Assembly (NCBI GenBank): GCA_900545865.1
Contig: URAN01000014.1
Span: forward strand, 1-57,269
Source of the DNA: an uncultured Eubacteriales bacterium
GTDB taxonomy: Bacteria > Bacillota > Clostridia > Monoglobales > Monoglobaceae
Direction: 5' to 3'
DNA: 57,269 bases
Part shown: in pieces, positions 1 through 8,933 of the stretch
Layout: the number at the start of each line of letters is the position of its first letter
How positions within the stretch are numbered: position 1 is the stretch's first letter
Program-made: the position numbers and the translations under genes
Notes under the pieces: generated by a model
What the model saw: the letters and a program-made list of their open reading frames with translations, nothing else
Databases searched by the model: none
What the model was told of the DNA's origin: nothing

Positions 1-700
1 CCGCCATATTATAAAGCGAAAGTTCAGGAACGGCGCTTATCGCAAAGCGTGTCGGCTCTGCGCCGAGCAAGAGCGACACCGCGTATGCAACCGAGGCGCA
101 GGTAAGCCCCGGCAGGAATCCCGAATAATAGATTACGCCCACGCTTATAACTTCAATCGAAAAGATTGCGGCGGTCACGGGTGTTCCGAAAAGAGCCGAG
201 AACACGCCGCTCATTCCGCAGATAACGAGAAGGTGTTTATCCTTTTCGGGGATTTTTAAAAGCCGCCCCGTCTGAAAGCCGATACTTCCGCCGAGCTGCA
301 AAGCCGCCCCTTCACGACCCGCAGAACCTCCGAAAAGGTGAGTTATCACCGTTGTTATGAATATGACGGGCGCAAGCCGCATCGGCACATATTCGCTTGT
401 GCGGACGGACGATATGACATTATTCGTGCCGGCGTTTTTTATCATTCCCGTTTTGCGATAAATAAACGCAATCAATACACCGGCAAGCGGCAAGAGATAT
501 AAAAGCCACGGCGTTCCGAGACGCAGTTCGGTTGCAAGCTCAACGCATTTGTGAAAAGCCGTGCCGACAAGTCCGCACAGGATTCCGATAAGCGTCGCCG
601 ATATAACCCATTTTGAAAAAAGGTTAAGGTATTTGAGCGTTCTGTTTATATAATATTTTATGTTCTTTGTCAGCAAGGAATGCTGTTCGTCCCGATACAT
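1..700 (-). CDS. ClC-type anion channel/antiporter, 5' part only
   Basis: This is a membrane transporter of the ClC family, which carries chloride or fluoride, often in exchange for protons. The reading frame is open from the ATG at 700 to the window edge, so the C-terminal half is missing. The start is supported by GGAGG 7 bases upstream. Hydrophobic helices alternate with short loops. The family filter motif GREGP appears as GREGAALQ near residue 126, with the gating glutamate kept. The usual GSGIP motif is replaced by GTNNVIS near residue 85. Loss of the GSGIP serine is a feature of the fluoride/proton antiporter branch (CLC-F), so fluoride export is possible, but that is inference from one motif. 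Family membership is firm; the ion is not. Confidence 0.88.
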   Translation of the reverse strand, partial: MYRDEQHSLLTKNIKYYINRTLKYLNLFSKWVISATLIGILCGLVGTAFHKCVELATELRLGTPWLLYLLPLAGVLIAFIYRKTGMIKNAGTNNVISSVRTSEYVPMRLAPVIFITTVITHLFGGSAGREGAALQLGGSIGFQTGRLLKIPEKDKHLLVICGMSGVFSALFGTPVTAAIFSIEVISVGVIYYSGFLPGLTCASVAYAVSLLLGAEPTRFAISAVPELSLYNMA

Positions 701-746
701 AAAGAGACCTCCGATTTGTTGGGATTTTAATGTTTATAATATCTAT

Positions 747-775
747 ATTATAAGTGGATGTTCGGGTGTTGTCAA
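747..775 (-). promoter_or_regulatory. Promoter of the ClC gene
   Basis: Read leftward, TTGACA (775-770) and TATAAT (752-747) are separated by 17 bases, a full sigma-A consensus about 50 bases before the ATG at 700. Confidence 0.8.
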
Positions 776-892
776 CCGTCCGAGCTGATTTTTGTTGAAT
801 TTTATGGGTTTCGGCGCGTATTTGCGAGGTATCTTACGGTGTATAACCAAATTCCGACCGAAATTGAGCATAATTTCTATAAGTCTTTAATA

Positions 893-921
893 TTGTTATT
901 TTTTTCTGTTTGTGGTAAACT
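893..921 (+). promoter_or_regulatory. Probable promoter of the ABC exporter operon
   Basis: TTGTTA (893-898) and TAAACT (916-921) are 17 bases apart and lie about 50 bases before the first ABC gene. Each hexamer matches consensus at only four positions, so this is a moderate call. Confidence 0.5.
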
Positions 922-968
922 ATTTCTAACGGTTTTTTATGATGAATTTCTATGAGGTGAATAACTTT

Positions 969-2723
969 ATGCTAAGTCTTTTAAAATATCTTAAGGGATA
1001 TACAAAACAGTGTATATTGGGGCCGCTTTTCAAAATGCTTGAGGCGTGCTTTGAACTCACCGTACCGATAATTATGGCAAAGATAATCGATGTGGGTATA
1101 GCGAACAGCGACAGCGGATATATACTGCGTATGTGCGGACTTTTGGTGCTTATGGGTGTATTCGGGCTTATAAGCGCGGTGACGGCGCAATACTTTGCGG
1201 CAAGCGCGGCATACGGGTTCGGAACGGCGGTTCGCCGTGATATGTTCAAAAAGATAAACAGTCTTTCGATGAATCGCCTGGACAGTATCGGTGCGGCATC
1301 GCTTATCACAAGAATGACGGGGGATATAAACCGCGCCGAGTCGGGCGTGAACCAGTTTTTGCGCCTTTTTTTGCGGTCGCCGTTTATAGTAATAGGCGCG
1401 GTGATTGCTGCTTTTACGGTTGATACACGCTGTGCGATGATTTTTCTTGTTGCCGTGCCGGCTCTTGCACTTATCATATTTATAATAATGAAAGTTTCCG
1501 TTCCGTTTTACAAACGGTCGCAAAAGAGCCTTGACAGGGTATCAAAGATAACGCGTGAGAATTTAAGCGGCGTGAGGGTTATACGCGCTTTTTCGCGCCA
1601 GAAAAAGGAAGTCGAAGATTTTTCGGACGCGAACGCCGAGCTTTTCGGAATCAATATGAAGGTCGGCGGTGTTTCGGCTTTGCTCAATCCTCTGACATAC
1701 ATCGTTGTCAATCTTGCGATTGTTGCGGTTATACAACAGGGCGGATACAGAGTTTGGAACGGCGAAATGCTTCAGGGCGAAGTGGTCGCTCTCGTGAACT
1801 ATCTGACCCAAATTCTGATTGCGCTTATCGTTTTGGCACAGCTTATCGTCACGCTTACAAAGGCGGTTGCGTCCGCGACAAGGATTGCGGCGGTTATGGA
1901 ACTCGAACCCGATATGAGCGAGGGCAGTGCCGAGAGCGGTGACAAAAACGCACCCGCTTTGGAATTTGACAATGTTGCGTTCAGATACGGTGATTCCGCC
2001 GAGGCGGCTTTGGAGGACGTGAACTTTAAACTCGAAAGAGGACAGAGCATAGGAATAATCGGCGGTACGGGTTCGGGCAAGAGTACGCTTGTCAACCTTA
2101 TTCCGCGTTTTTATGACGCGACCGTCGGCGAAGTTAAAATATTCGGCAAGAATGTGCGTGATTATAAGTATTCCGCTCTTCATAAGATGATAGGCTATGT
2201 TCCCCAAAAGGCGTCGCTTATCTCGGGAACAATCGGAACAAATATGAGGTGGCGTGACAAAAACGCAAGCAATGCCGAGATTGAGAGGGCGCTCAAAACC
2301 GCACAGGCATATGATTTTGTCTTTGAAAAGGACGGCCTTGATACAAAGGTTTCACAAGGCGGCAGGAATTTTTCGGGCGGTCAGAGACAGAGGTTGACCG
2401 TTGCGCGTGCATTGGTTAAAAACCCTGATATTCTCATTCTCGATGACAGCTCATCCGCGCTTGACTTGCTGACTGAGGCAAGGCTTAAAGCCGCGATAGC
2501 TGAGAACGATGAGAATATGACAAGGGTTATTGTTTCACAGAGAATATCAACAATCCGCGATACGGATACAATCCTTGTTCTTGATGACGGAAAGCCTGTC
2601 GGAATCGGAAAGCACAGCGAACTTGCTCATAATTGCGAGGTATACCGTGAGATATGTATGACTCAGATTCCCGAGGAGTTTGAGGACGAGAATACAGAGG
2701 GGGTGAGCGGCAATGAACGCTAA
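969..2723 (+). CDS. ABC exporter half-transporter, degenerate-site subunit
   Basis: This is a fused permease/ATPase half of a multidrug-type ABC exporter that works as a heterodimer with the next gene. An N-terminal six-helix membrane domain (about residues 10-310) is followed by an ATPase domain with Walker A GGTGSGKST (~365), signature FSGGQ (~468) and Walker B LILDDSSSALD (~490). The catalytic glutamate after Walker B is aspartate and the H-loop histidine is glutamine (SQRIST). In heterodimers such as TM287/288 and BmrCD one subunit carries a non-catalytic site, which fits. The frame is open from 939, but the ATG at 969 is preferred because GAGGTG lies 10 bases upstream. The end overlaps the partner by 11 bases, implying coupled translation. 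Substrate unknown. Confidence 0.92.
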   Translation: MLSLLKYLKGYTKQCILGPLFKMLEACFELTVPIIMAKIIDVGIANSDSGYILRMCGLLVLMGVFGLISAVTAQYFAASAAYGFGTAVRRDMFKKINSLSMNRLDSIGAASLITRMTGDINRAESGVNQFLRLFLRSPFIVIGAVIAAFTVDTRCAMIFLVAVPALALIIFIIMKVSVPFYKRSQKSLDRVSKITRENLSGVRVIRAFSRQKKEVEDFSDANAELFGINMKVGGVSALLNPLTYIVVNLAIVAVIQQGGYRVWNGEMLQGEVVALVNYLTQILIALIVLAQLIVTLTKAVASATRIAAVMELEPDMSEGSAESGDKNAPALEFDNVAFRYGDSAEAALEDVNFKLERGQSIGIIGGTGSGKSTLVNLIPRFYDATVGEVKIFGKNVRDYKYSALHKMIGYVPQKASLISGTIGTNMRWRDKNASNAEIERALKTAQAYDFVFEKDGLDTKVSQGGRNFSGGQRQRLTVARALVKNPDILILDDSSSALDLLTEARLKAAIAENDENMTRVIVSQRISTIRDTDTILVLDDGKPVGIGKHSELAHNCEVYREICMTQIPEEFEDENTEGVSGNER

Positions 2724-4476
2724 AGAAAAATCATCGAGAAAAGATACCGCGATAAGAATCGCGCGGCTTATAAAGCCGTATAAGGGTACGTTTATCATGG
2801 CACAGATTATGGCGGCGGCAAGCGTTGCCCTGACCCTTTATGCGCCGGTGATAATCGGCGAGGGCGTTGACCTGATTGTCGGAAAAGGCAATGTCGATTT
2901 TGACGCGCTTGTGCCGCTTATGATAAGGCTTGCGATAGTCGCCGTGCTTACGGCGGCGGCACAGTGGGTTATGAATATGTGCAACAACCGCATAACATAC
3001 GGAGCGGTGAACGATGTCAGACTAAAGGCGTTTGAAAACCTTCAGAACGTTCCGCTCAAATATATCGATTCGAGAAATTTCGGTGATATAATAAGCCGTA
3101 TAACAACCGATGCCGACCAGCTTTCGGACGGTTTGATAATGGGATTTTCACAGCTTTTCACGGGGGTTGCGACGATTATCGGAACATTGATATTTATGTT
3201 TTCGGTCAACGTAATCATATCTCTTGCGGTGGTTGTAATAACGCCCCTGTCATTCTTTGTTGCTAAATTTGTGTCGGGTCACACATATGAAATGTTTAAA
3301 AAACAGACCGAAATCCGCAGCGAGATAACCACTCTTACCGAGGAAATAATAGGCAACCAAAAAGCCGTGCGTGCTTTCGGATATGAAAAAGAGGCACAGA
3401 ACAGCTTTGACGGAATAAACAAAAATCTGCAAAAATTCGGGTTAAAAGCGGTGTTCTTTTCATCGCTGACAAACCCGTCAACACGATTCGTCAACAACCT
3501 TGTGTATGCGGCGGTCGGCACAGTGGGTGCGTTCGCGGTAATGGGCAGCTTCGGAGCGGGACTTGCTTTGACGGTCGGACAGCTTTCGTGCCTTTTGACC
3601 TATGCGAATCAGTACACAAAACCGTTTAACGAAATTTCGGGAGTTATAACCGAGCTTCAGAACGCATTCGCATCGGCGCGGCATCTGTTTGACCTGATTG
3701 ACGAGCCGCGGCAATCCCCCGATTCGGCGGACGCGCGAGTCTTGGTTGACGCGGACGGACGTGTGAAAATCGAGAACGTAAGCTTTTCATATACCCCCGA
3801 TGTTCCGCTTATAGAAAACTTTAACCTTGACGTAAAGCCGGGACAGAGGATTGCTATCGTCGGACCTACGGGCTGCGGAAAGACAACGTTTATAAACCTG
3901 CTTATGCGATTCTATGACGTTACGGGCGGAAAGATAAGCATAAGCGGCACGGATGCCGACAAAATAACGCGCAACAGCCTTAGAGGAAGTTTCGGGATGG
4001 TCTTACAGGACACATGGCTCAAATCCGCAACAATCCGTGAGAACATTGCCTACGGCAAACCCGATGCAACGGAGGAAGAAGTTGTTGCGGCGGCAAAGGC
4101 GGCATATGCGCACGGATTCATAAAAAGATTGCCTCACGGATATGACACCGTTATATCAGAGGACGGAGAGAATATTTCACAGGGTCAGAAACAGCTCTTA
4201 TGTATCGCGCGTGCGATGCTGTGCCTTCCGCCCATGCTGATACTTGATGAGGCGACAAGCTCAATCGATACCCGAACCGAGATAAGGGTTCAAAGCGCAT
4301 TCGAAAAAATGATGCAGGGTCGGACGAGTTTTATCGTTGCGCACAGGCTCTCTACCATACGAAACGCCGATGTGATTCTGGTTATGAACAACGGACGGAT
4401 AATCGAACAGGGCAATCACAGCGAGCTTATGGCAAAAGACGGCTTTTATGCCCAAATGTATAACAGCCGAGTATAG
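2713..4476 (+). CDS. ABC exporter half-transporter, catalytic subunit
   Basis: This is the partner of the preceding gene, with the same fused layout: six membrane helices (about residues 15-325) and a C-terminal ATPase. Walker A is GPTGCGKTT (~383) and Walker B is LILDEATSSID (~505) with the catalytic glutamate. The H-loop IVAHRLST (~543) keeps its histidine. The signature is ISQGQ instead of LSGGQ, a common variant in the larger subunit of such pairs. In the heterodimer this subunit's Walker A/B should face the intact FSGGQ of its partner and form the one competent ATP site. The start overlaps the upstream gene. A strong terminator follows. The pair resembles the YheH/YheI (BmrCD) type; substrate not predictable. 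Confidence 0.92.
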   Translation: MNAKEKSSRKDTAIRIARLIKPYKGTFIMAQIMAAASVALTLYAPVIIGEGVDLIVGKGNVDFDALVPLMIRLAIVAVLTAAAQWVMNMCNNRITYGAVNDVRLKAFENLQNVPLKYIDSRNFGDIISRITTDADQLSDGLIMGFSQLFTGVATIIGTLIFMFSVNVIISLAVVVITPLSFFVAKFVSGHTYEMFKKQTEIRSEITTLTEEIIGNQKAVRAFGYEKEAQNSFDGINKNLQKFGLKAVFFSSLTNPSTRFVNNLVYAAVGTVGAFAVMGSFGAGLALTVGQLSCLLTYANQYTKPFNEISGVITELQNAFASARHLFDLIDEPRQSPDSADARVLVDADGRVKIENVSFSYTPDVPLIENFNLDVKPGQRIAIVGPTGCGKTTFINLLMRFYDVTGGKISISGTDADKITRNSLRGSFGMVLQDTWLKSATIRENIAYGKPDATEEEVVAAAKAAYAHGFIKRLPHGYDTVISEDGENISQGQKQLLCIARAMLCLPPMLILDEATSSIDTRTEIRVQSAFEKMMQGRTSFIVAHRLSTIRNADVILVMNNGRIIEQGNHSELMAKDGFYAQMYNSRV

Positions 4477-4520
4477 CATGGTGACAACAGGAGCAATGAC
4501 AATAAAAATGATGACAATAA

Positions 4521-4565
4521 AAACACGCCGCGTCGGGATTTATGACGCGGCGTGTTTGATTTTTT
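4521..4565. terminator. Rho-independent terminator, ABC operon
   Basis: A perfect 14-bp inverted repeat (4521-4534 and 4544-4557) with a 9-base loop is followed by a short T-rich tract. It ends the ABC operon. A-rich sequence on the other side would let it also serve the leftward remnant that ends at 4567. Confidence 0.85.
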
Positions 4566-4566
4566 A

Positions 4567-4737
4567 TTACTCTCGGTTTTTGAGGATTTCGGTCATCTTT
4601 ATCTTTCTTAAATATTTCACAAGCATAAGACGTGTTATAAGGTATGTGCCGAGTTCGATTACAACGATGATGAGATATTGAATCGGCGTTATAACCGCGT
4701 TAAAGCCTGCGTTTACATTTGAGACGCTTTCGTCAGC
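4567..4737 (-). pseudogene. C-terminal remnant of an FtsX-like ABC permease
   Basis: Read leftward, the last ~55 codons encode a hydrophobic helix and a basic tail ending KIKMTEILKNRE. That tail is typical of the extreme C-terminus of FtsX/MacB-type permeases, where a final membrane helix is followed by a Lys/Arg-rich motif. The rest of the gene, normally several hundred codons, is absent. The frame continues a few codons past about 4737 into sequence that belongs to the oppositely oriented neighbour. The fragment is too short to function and no ribosome binding site precedes it. Confidence 0.6.
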
Positions 4738-4751
4738 CGCAGTCAAATGAT

Positions 4752-5150
4752 GATATGAAAACCGATACAGCCGCAACGCAGCAGACCGAAAAGCCTAAAT
4801 CCGCTGACGGAATTGATGTTGATTTAACCACGCTCAGCAGCACGGCGGTTTATGCCGAGGTCTGGAATATGATGGCCGAACCCGAAAGCTATATTGGAAA
4901 AACGGTTAAAATGAAAGGAGTATTTGCGGTTTATGAGGACGAAACAACGGGGCAGCAATACTTTGCCTGTATCATGGCTGACGCTCTCGGCTGCTGCCGG
5001 CGGGGTTTGGAATTTATCTTAAAAGGCGAGCATAAATATCCTGACGATTATCCGACCGTTGATTCCGAAATAACGGTCACCGGAACATTTGAAACGTATA
5101 CGGAGGACAAATTCACGTATTGCAGAATAAAAGATGCGGTAATGAATTAA
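4752..5150 (+). pseudogene. Truncated exported protein lacking its signal sequence
   Basis: About 130 codons are intact. They start with a Thr/Gln/Lys-rich linker, as found just after a lipoprotein anchor, followed by a small beta-rich domain with a YIGKTVKMKG motif and a DALGCCRRGLEF segment. Clostridial lipoproteins with this kind of domain normally carry a signal peptide and lipobox cysteine before the linker; none is present here. No ribosome binding site precedes the only possible starts (TTG at 4719, ATG at 4752). The gene therefore seems to have lost its 5' end at the same breakpoint as the FtsX remnant. Expression as a cytoplasmic protein cannot be excluded. Confidence 0.55.
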
Positions 5151-5174
5151 AACCACACAACAATTTAATATTCC

Positions 5175-5217
5175 AAAAAGACAGCAAAAGCATAAAATGC
5201 AAATTTGCTGTCTTTTT
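5175..5217. terminator. Bidirectional terminator
   Basis: A perfect 14-bp repeat (5175-5188 and 5204-5217) starts with five A and ends with five T, so it can stop transcription in both directions. It separates the rightward remnant from the leftward DUF1003 gene. Confidence 0.85.
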
Positions 5218-5253
5218 GTGCGTCAAGAGTGGCGATGAATTTGGCAGTGAGAT

Positions 5254-5775
5254 CTACTTTTTCATATTTTCAATATTGTTTTCACTCTGCATATTGCCGA
5301 GTTGCTTTTCTATTTCTGATTGCTTTTTCAAAATTGCCGTAACCTTATCAAAAATATCTTCTATCATAATTTCGGTTTTAAGGTTGACTTTATAATCGTT
5401 TTCAGCACGGTGACGGTCTTTTTCCTCTTGTCTGTTCTGACTCATCATAATAAGCGGTGCTTGAATGGCTGCCACACAGGACAAAACCAAGTTAAGCAAA
5501 ATAAACGGATACGGGTCAAACGCTTTGGTCGCAAGCACAACGTTTACTGCCATCCATAGTATAAGAACGCCCGTAAATGAAAATATAAACGCCCAGCTCC
5601 CGGCAAATTTAGCGATTTTATCGGCGGCACGCTGTCCGAGAGTATATTTCTCCCTTTCGTTTTTGGGGCTGATTGAGATTTTGCTGTCAGCCAAAAGATT
5701 CAAAACTTCCTCGTTGGTCATATCGTGTCTAATGTCCCTCAGTACTTCTTTTAACAGTTTTCTGTTTTCTTTCAT
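5254..5775 (-). CDS. DUF1003 family membrane protein
   Basis: This 173-residue protein has the DUF1003 layout. A soluble N-terminal region comes first, then two membrane helices (about residues 67-90 and 100-120, containing FAGSWAFIFSF and PYPFILLNLVLS), then a charged, coiled-coil-like C-terminal tail. The conserved APLIMMSQNRQ segment follows the second helix. No biochemical role is established for the family. The ATG at 5775 is preferred over the one at 5784 because AGGA lies at a workable distance only for the former. The gene starts 16 bases after the stop of the PucR-type regulator, so the two are probably one transcript. Confidence 0.85.
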   Translation of the reverse strand: MKENRKLLKEVLRDIRHDMTNEEVLNLLADSKISISPKNEREKYTLGQRAADKIAKFAGSWAFIFSFTGVLILWMAVNVVLATKAFDPYPFILLNLVLSCVAAIQAPLIMMSQNRQEEKDRHRAENDYKVNLKTEIMIEDIFDKVTAILKKQSEIEKQLGNMQSENNIENMKK

Positions 5776-5791
5776 AATAATCATTCCTTTT

Positions 5792-7015
5792 TTAATTATT
5801 TTTAATGTTCGCAAAGAAAGCGGCGCCCTTGACTTCAAACAGCAACAATGCGGTGCCGAGCAATAATTCCGTGTGCATCGCAGCATCATCAAGAGGAATT
5901 AAAAAATCTTCCTGTATCCTGCGGATACGGTACAAAACGGTATTGCGGTGTGTGAACAATGCGTCACAGGTTTTCTTTAGCGAGCGGCTGTTTATCAGAT
6001 AATAATAAAGCGTTTCCAAATACATTGTGTCTTTTGATTTATCGTGCTCCGCAAGATTTATAAGCTTTGGCGGAATAAGGTCTTTTCGGTGCGATAAATT
6101 TTTAAGCATCAGAGGTGTCCTCAAATTCGCGACAGAGGATACGAACATATTACCCAAGTCAGCTTCAATAAGCATTTCAAGTGCTTCGTGCGCAGTCCGA
6201 TACAACTCCGGCAGTTCAAATAAGCTGTTTATCGGGTCGGATATAATTACTTTTAATCCAAATTCATTTGCAAGTTCGGCAAATATATTTATATCGTGCT
6301 TACTGTGCAGAAAAAGGAAAACATCTCCCTTATACACAAAGTCGTGTGAATTGGCAAAATACCTTCGGATTTCCTCTTTCAGCTGCCGCTTTCCCGCATA
6401 TTCATTATTGTAAACCGTAAGGTCAATAAGGGCAAAGGCTGTCGGCTTGAAATCCGACAAATAAGTGTTTGCCGTTTGAAGCCGAAAATACGGTTCGGAC
6501 GGGAAACCGCCGCCCAGCAAATGCATAAGTATTTCCTCTGTTGTTTCAAATGGTTTGTCCTGCCTGCTTGTTTCGATAAACAACTGCTTGGACAGTATCA
6601 TTTCGATTTGCTGCCAAATCTCCGTCGGAATTTCCTGCAAATGCCCGTCGGTATCAACGCAGATTAAATATCCGAGTCTTACGCCTGTGCTGATAAGCGG
6701 TGCGAAACGCCTCTTATATATACTTTCGTCCAATTTAATATAGTCGGCTTTCCCGACACAAAGAGCATCATTTTTGCTTATAATCGCACCGAGTTCATAT
6801 GTAATCATACCATAGGAAACCGCATCCCCAAAAAGTTTGTCGGAGAAATCGGGCGGACTGAAATGTGCGGCAATATGAAATGTTTCGTCTATTATCAGCA
6901 GAGGACATTCAAGCAAAATTCCTGTATCTTCGGCAAGTTTGTGCAAATCATCCTGTTCAAAAAACTCATTCACAAGCGCTTGAACACTGTAATTCGCCCA
7001 TTTGTGTTCGTTCAT
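5792..7015 (-). CDS. PucR/CdaR-type transcriptional regulator
   Basis: This 407-residue cytoplasmic regulator has a long N-terminal sensory region and a C-terminal PucR-type helix-turn-helix near residues 345-370. The helix carries the family pattern of a run before RNTVLYRIRRI (SLKKTCDALFTHRNTVLYRI spans it). Such proteins usually activate purine, sugar-acid or amino-acid catabolic genes in response to a metabolite, but none lies next to it here. The ATG at 7015 has AAGGAG 8 bases upstream; the frame extends to 7057 without support. It shares an intergenic region with hsp20 and is probably co-transcribed with the DUF1003 gene, its only obvious local target. Confidence 0.85.
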   Translation of the reverse strand: MNEHKWANYSVQALVNEFFEQDDLHKLAEDTGILLECPLLIIDETFHIAAHFSPPDFSDKLFGDAVSYGMITYELGAIISKNDALCVGKADYIKLDESIYKRRFAPLISTGVRLGYLICVDTDGHLQEIPTEIWQQIEMILSKQLFIETSRQDKPFETTEEILMHLLGGGFPSEPYFRLQTANTYLSDFKPTAFALIDLTVYNNEYAGKRQLKEEIRRYFANSHDFVYKGDVFLFLHSKHDINIFAELANEFGLKVIISDPINSLFELPELYRTAHEALEMLIEADLGNMFVSSVANLRTPLMLKNLSHRKDLIPPKLINLAEHDKSKDTMYLETLYYYLINSRSLKKTCDALFTHRNTVLYRIRRIQEDFLIPLDDAAMHTELLLGTALLLFEVKGAAFFANIKNN

Positions 7016-7073
7016 CGGCAACACTCCTTCTTGGCTTTTTGTTTGTGCTGACAGCACAATACATCACATATTT

Positions 7074-7118
7074 ATTGTACCACAAGATTATTGTTTTTTC
7101 AATAGAAAGTTGTATAAT
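7074..7118. promoter_or_regulatory. Overlapping divergent promoters, pucR-type gene and hsp20
   Basis: Leftward, TTGAAA (7102-7097) and TACAAT (7079-7074) are 17 bases apart. Rightward, TTGTTT (7091-7096) and TATAAT (7113-7118) are 16 bases apart. The two -35 regions sit back to back, so binding of polymerase at one may exclude the other. Confidence 0.6.
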
Positions 7119-7248
7119 ATAGTTAAAAGATAAGAAAGAGAGTGAGTCCGATGAGTGAGTAACAATACAGAGCAAACAGCATACATCCTGTGATACGGGT
7201 TGACCGCAGCACAAGGTTTTAATAATATAATAAATGGAGGAATGACTT

Positions 7249-7677
7249 ATGTTACCGAGTATTTTTGGAGAAAATATGTTTGATGATTTCTTTGACGGAG
7301 GTTTCTTTGGAGCACACAATCCGCTGTACGGAAAGCACGGCAGAAATTTGATGAAAACCGATATTCACGAAAAAGACGGTGCATATGAAATCGCCGTTGA
7401 TCTGCCGGGTTTCAAAAAAGATGAGATTAGTATTGATGTGAAAGACAGTTATCTCACAATCAGTGCCGAAAAAGGTCTTGACAAGGACGAAGAAGATAAG
7501 AAAGGCAGAGTTTTAAGACAGGAACGCTATGCAGGCGTTTGTAGAAGGAGCTTTTATGTCGGTGATGTTACTCCCGAAGATGTAAAAGCAAAATATAAAT
7601 CAGGTGTTTTGACCATTGTTCTTCCGAAAAAGGAACAGAAAAAGCTTAATTCGACAAGCAAAATTGCTATCGAGTAA
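7249..7677 (+). CDS. Small heat-shock protein, Hsp20 family
   Basis: This 142-residue holdase chaperone binds unfolding proteins without ATP. The alpha-crystallin domain spans about residues 35-135. It holds the family motifs DLPGFKKDEISI, LTISAE, RQERYAGVCRRSFYV and GVLTIVLPK. The N-terminal arm is short and Phe/Gly rich (IFGENMFDDFFDGGFFG), as in many clostridial members. GGAGG lies 8 bases before the ATG. No CtsR box or CIRCE element was seen upstream, so stress control of this copy is not evident from the sequence. A terminator follows. Confidence 0.95.
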   Translation: MLPSIFGENMFDDFFDGGFFGAHNPLYGKHGRNLMKTDIHEKDGAYEIAVDLPGFKKDEISIDVKDSYLTISAEKGLDKDEEDKKGRVLRQERYAGVCRRSFYVGDVTPEDVKAKYKSGVLTIVLPKKEQKKLNSTSKIAIE

Positions 7678-7692
7678 TTTTATTAAAGAAAG

Positions 7693-7734
7693 GCTCATTG
7701 CCGCAAAATACGGCAACGAGCATTTCTGTTTTTT
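7693..7734 (+). terminator. Terminator after hsp20
   Basis: An 11-bp stem (7693-7703 and 7711-7721) with one G-U pair is followed after a few bases by a T-rich tract. It lies between convergent genes. Confidence 0.75.
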
Positions 7735-8305
7735 AAACAGTTCCAAAAATAATACCAAGCGCTGCCGATAATATAATCATTAAAATCGGTGACGGTGTTT
7801 TCTTTTTAACTTTTTTGAAGATAATATGTATACACCAAAGCGATGCAAATATAATAACCGATTCAATATCCGGCTCAGCGGCAGTGTTTAAATCAACAAA
7901 TCCCAAGAGCGATGACAATGCCATAACGCTTGCCGTTGCAAGAATCATACCCACAACACAGGGGCGTACGCCTGATAAAAAAGCATTTACCGCAGAATAT
8001 TTCAAAAGATTTTTCAAGACCGCCGAGATTAAAAGGATTATAATGAACGATGGCAAAACGACGCCTGTTGTTGCAAAAAGCGATCCTAAAATACCGCCTT
8101 GCGTTGAGCCGATAAAAGTTGCCATATTTATCGCAAGCGGTCCGGGGGTTGATTCTGAAACCGCTATAAAATTCATAAATTCACTTTCGGACAGCCAGCC
8201 GTTTGACAAAACTGTTTCCTGCACAAGCGAAACCATTCCGTAGCCGCCGCCGAAGGATAATGCACCTATCATTAAAAAACTGAAAAACAACTTTATATAT
8301 ATCAT
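7733..8305 (-). CDS. CHR (chromate-type) transporter, second half
   Basis: This 190-residue membrane protein is a short-chain CHR family member. It shows the family marks FGGGYGMV near the N-terminus and SESTPGPLAINMATFIG around residue 50, then several helices. Short-chain CHR proteins work in pairs of antiparallel halves that together form one anion transporter; chromate export is the known role of some members. The partner gene lies 1 base upstream, so translation is likely coupled. In anaerobes these pairs often have no proven link to chromate, so the substrate is uncertain. Confidence 0.88.
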   Translation of the reverse strand: MIYIKLFFSFLMIGALSFGGGYGMVSLVQETVLSNGWLSESEFMNFIAVSESTPGPLAINMATFIGSTQGGILGSLFATTGVVLPSFIIILLISAVLKNLLKYSAVNAFLSGVRPCVVGMILATASVMALSSLLGFVDLNTAAEPDIESVIIFASLWCIHIIFKKVKKKTPSPILMIILSAALGIIFGTV

Positions 8306-8306
8306 T

Positions 8307-8876
8307 TCAATCGCATCCCTTCTTAAGCTTTTTCAGAAAGAATGCTGCCATACCCAATACGCCGCATATCAATATATAACAAACAGAAGAAATTGATACG
8401 GAAAATACAGTGCAAGACACCATTGCAGCAATGACCGATAGTAAAATGGCGATGTTAAATGCCGTCTTTTTTATATTTTTCAGCATTTTCAGTCCGGCAG
8501 ACAGGATAAGATAAATCACACAGACTTGTATTCCGCGAAATGCATATGAAACATATGTTAATTTCAAAAATTGCTCAAAAAAGAGCGAAATGCAGAAAAT
8601 CACGGCAAATGACGGGATGCAGACTGCCAGAGTAGAGACTGCCGCACCCTTGAAGCCCGCTATTTTATATCCTATGTATGTGGCGCTGTTGACAGCAACG
8701 GGTCCCGGCGTGGATTCTGCAATCGCAACCATATCAAGAAACTCATTTTTCGTTATCCATTTTTTCTTTTCCACAAACTCATTCTCCAAAAGTGCAATCA
8801 TAGCGTAGCCGCCGCCGAATGTAAATGCACCTGTTTTGAAAAAAGCCAAAAATAGGGACAGTGTTTTTTTCATCAT
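8307..8876 (-). CDS. CHR (chromate-type) transporter, first half
   Basis: This is the partner of the next gene, with 189 residues and the same motifs: FGGGYAMIALLE and AESTPGPVAVNSATYIGY. Both halves keep the Pro-Gly-Pro loop. AGGAG lies 9 bases before the ATG at 8876. The gene begins 57 bases after the kdpE stop and no clear terminator lies between. Read-through from the potassium operon is therefore possible. The tail is Lys-rich and ends in the cytoplasm. Confidence 0.88.
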   Translation of the reverse strand: MMKKTLSLFLAFFKTGAFTFGGGYAMIALLENEFVEKKKWITKNEFLDMVAIAESTPGPVAVNSATYIGYKIAGFKGAAVSTLAVCIPSFAVIFCISLFFEQFLKLTYVSYAFRGIQVCVIYLILSAGLKMLKNIKKTAFNIAILLSVIAAMVSCTVFSVSISSVCYILICGVLGMAAFFLKKLKKGCD

Positions 8877-8933
8877 TTTTTAAATCTCCTGTAATTACAG
8901 ACTAACAGATAAAACATAAACCTTTGTGCTATT

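Noticed and set aside
758..955. 65-codon open frame before the ABC operon
   Set aside because: It has no ribosome binding site, covers the promoter region and has a composition unlike a real protein.
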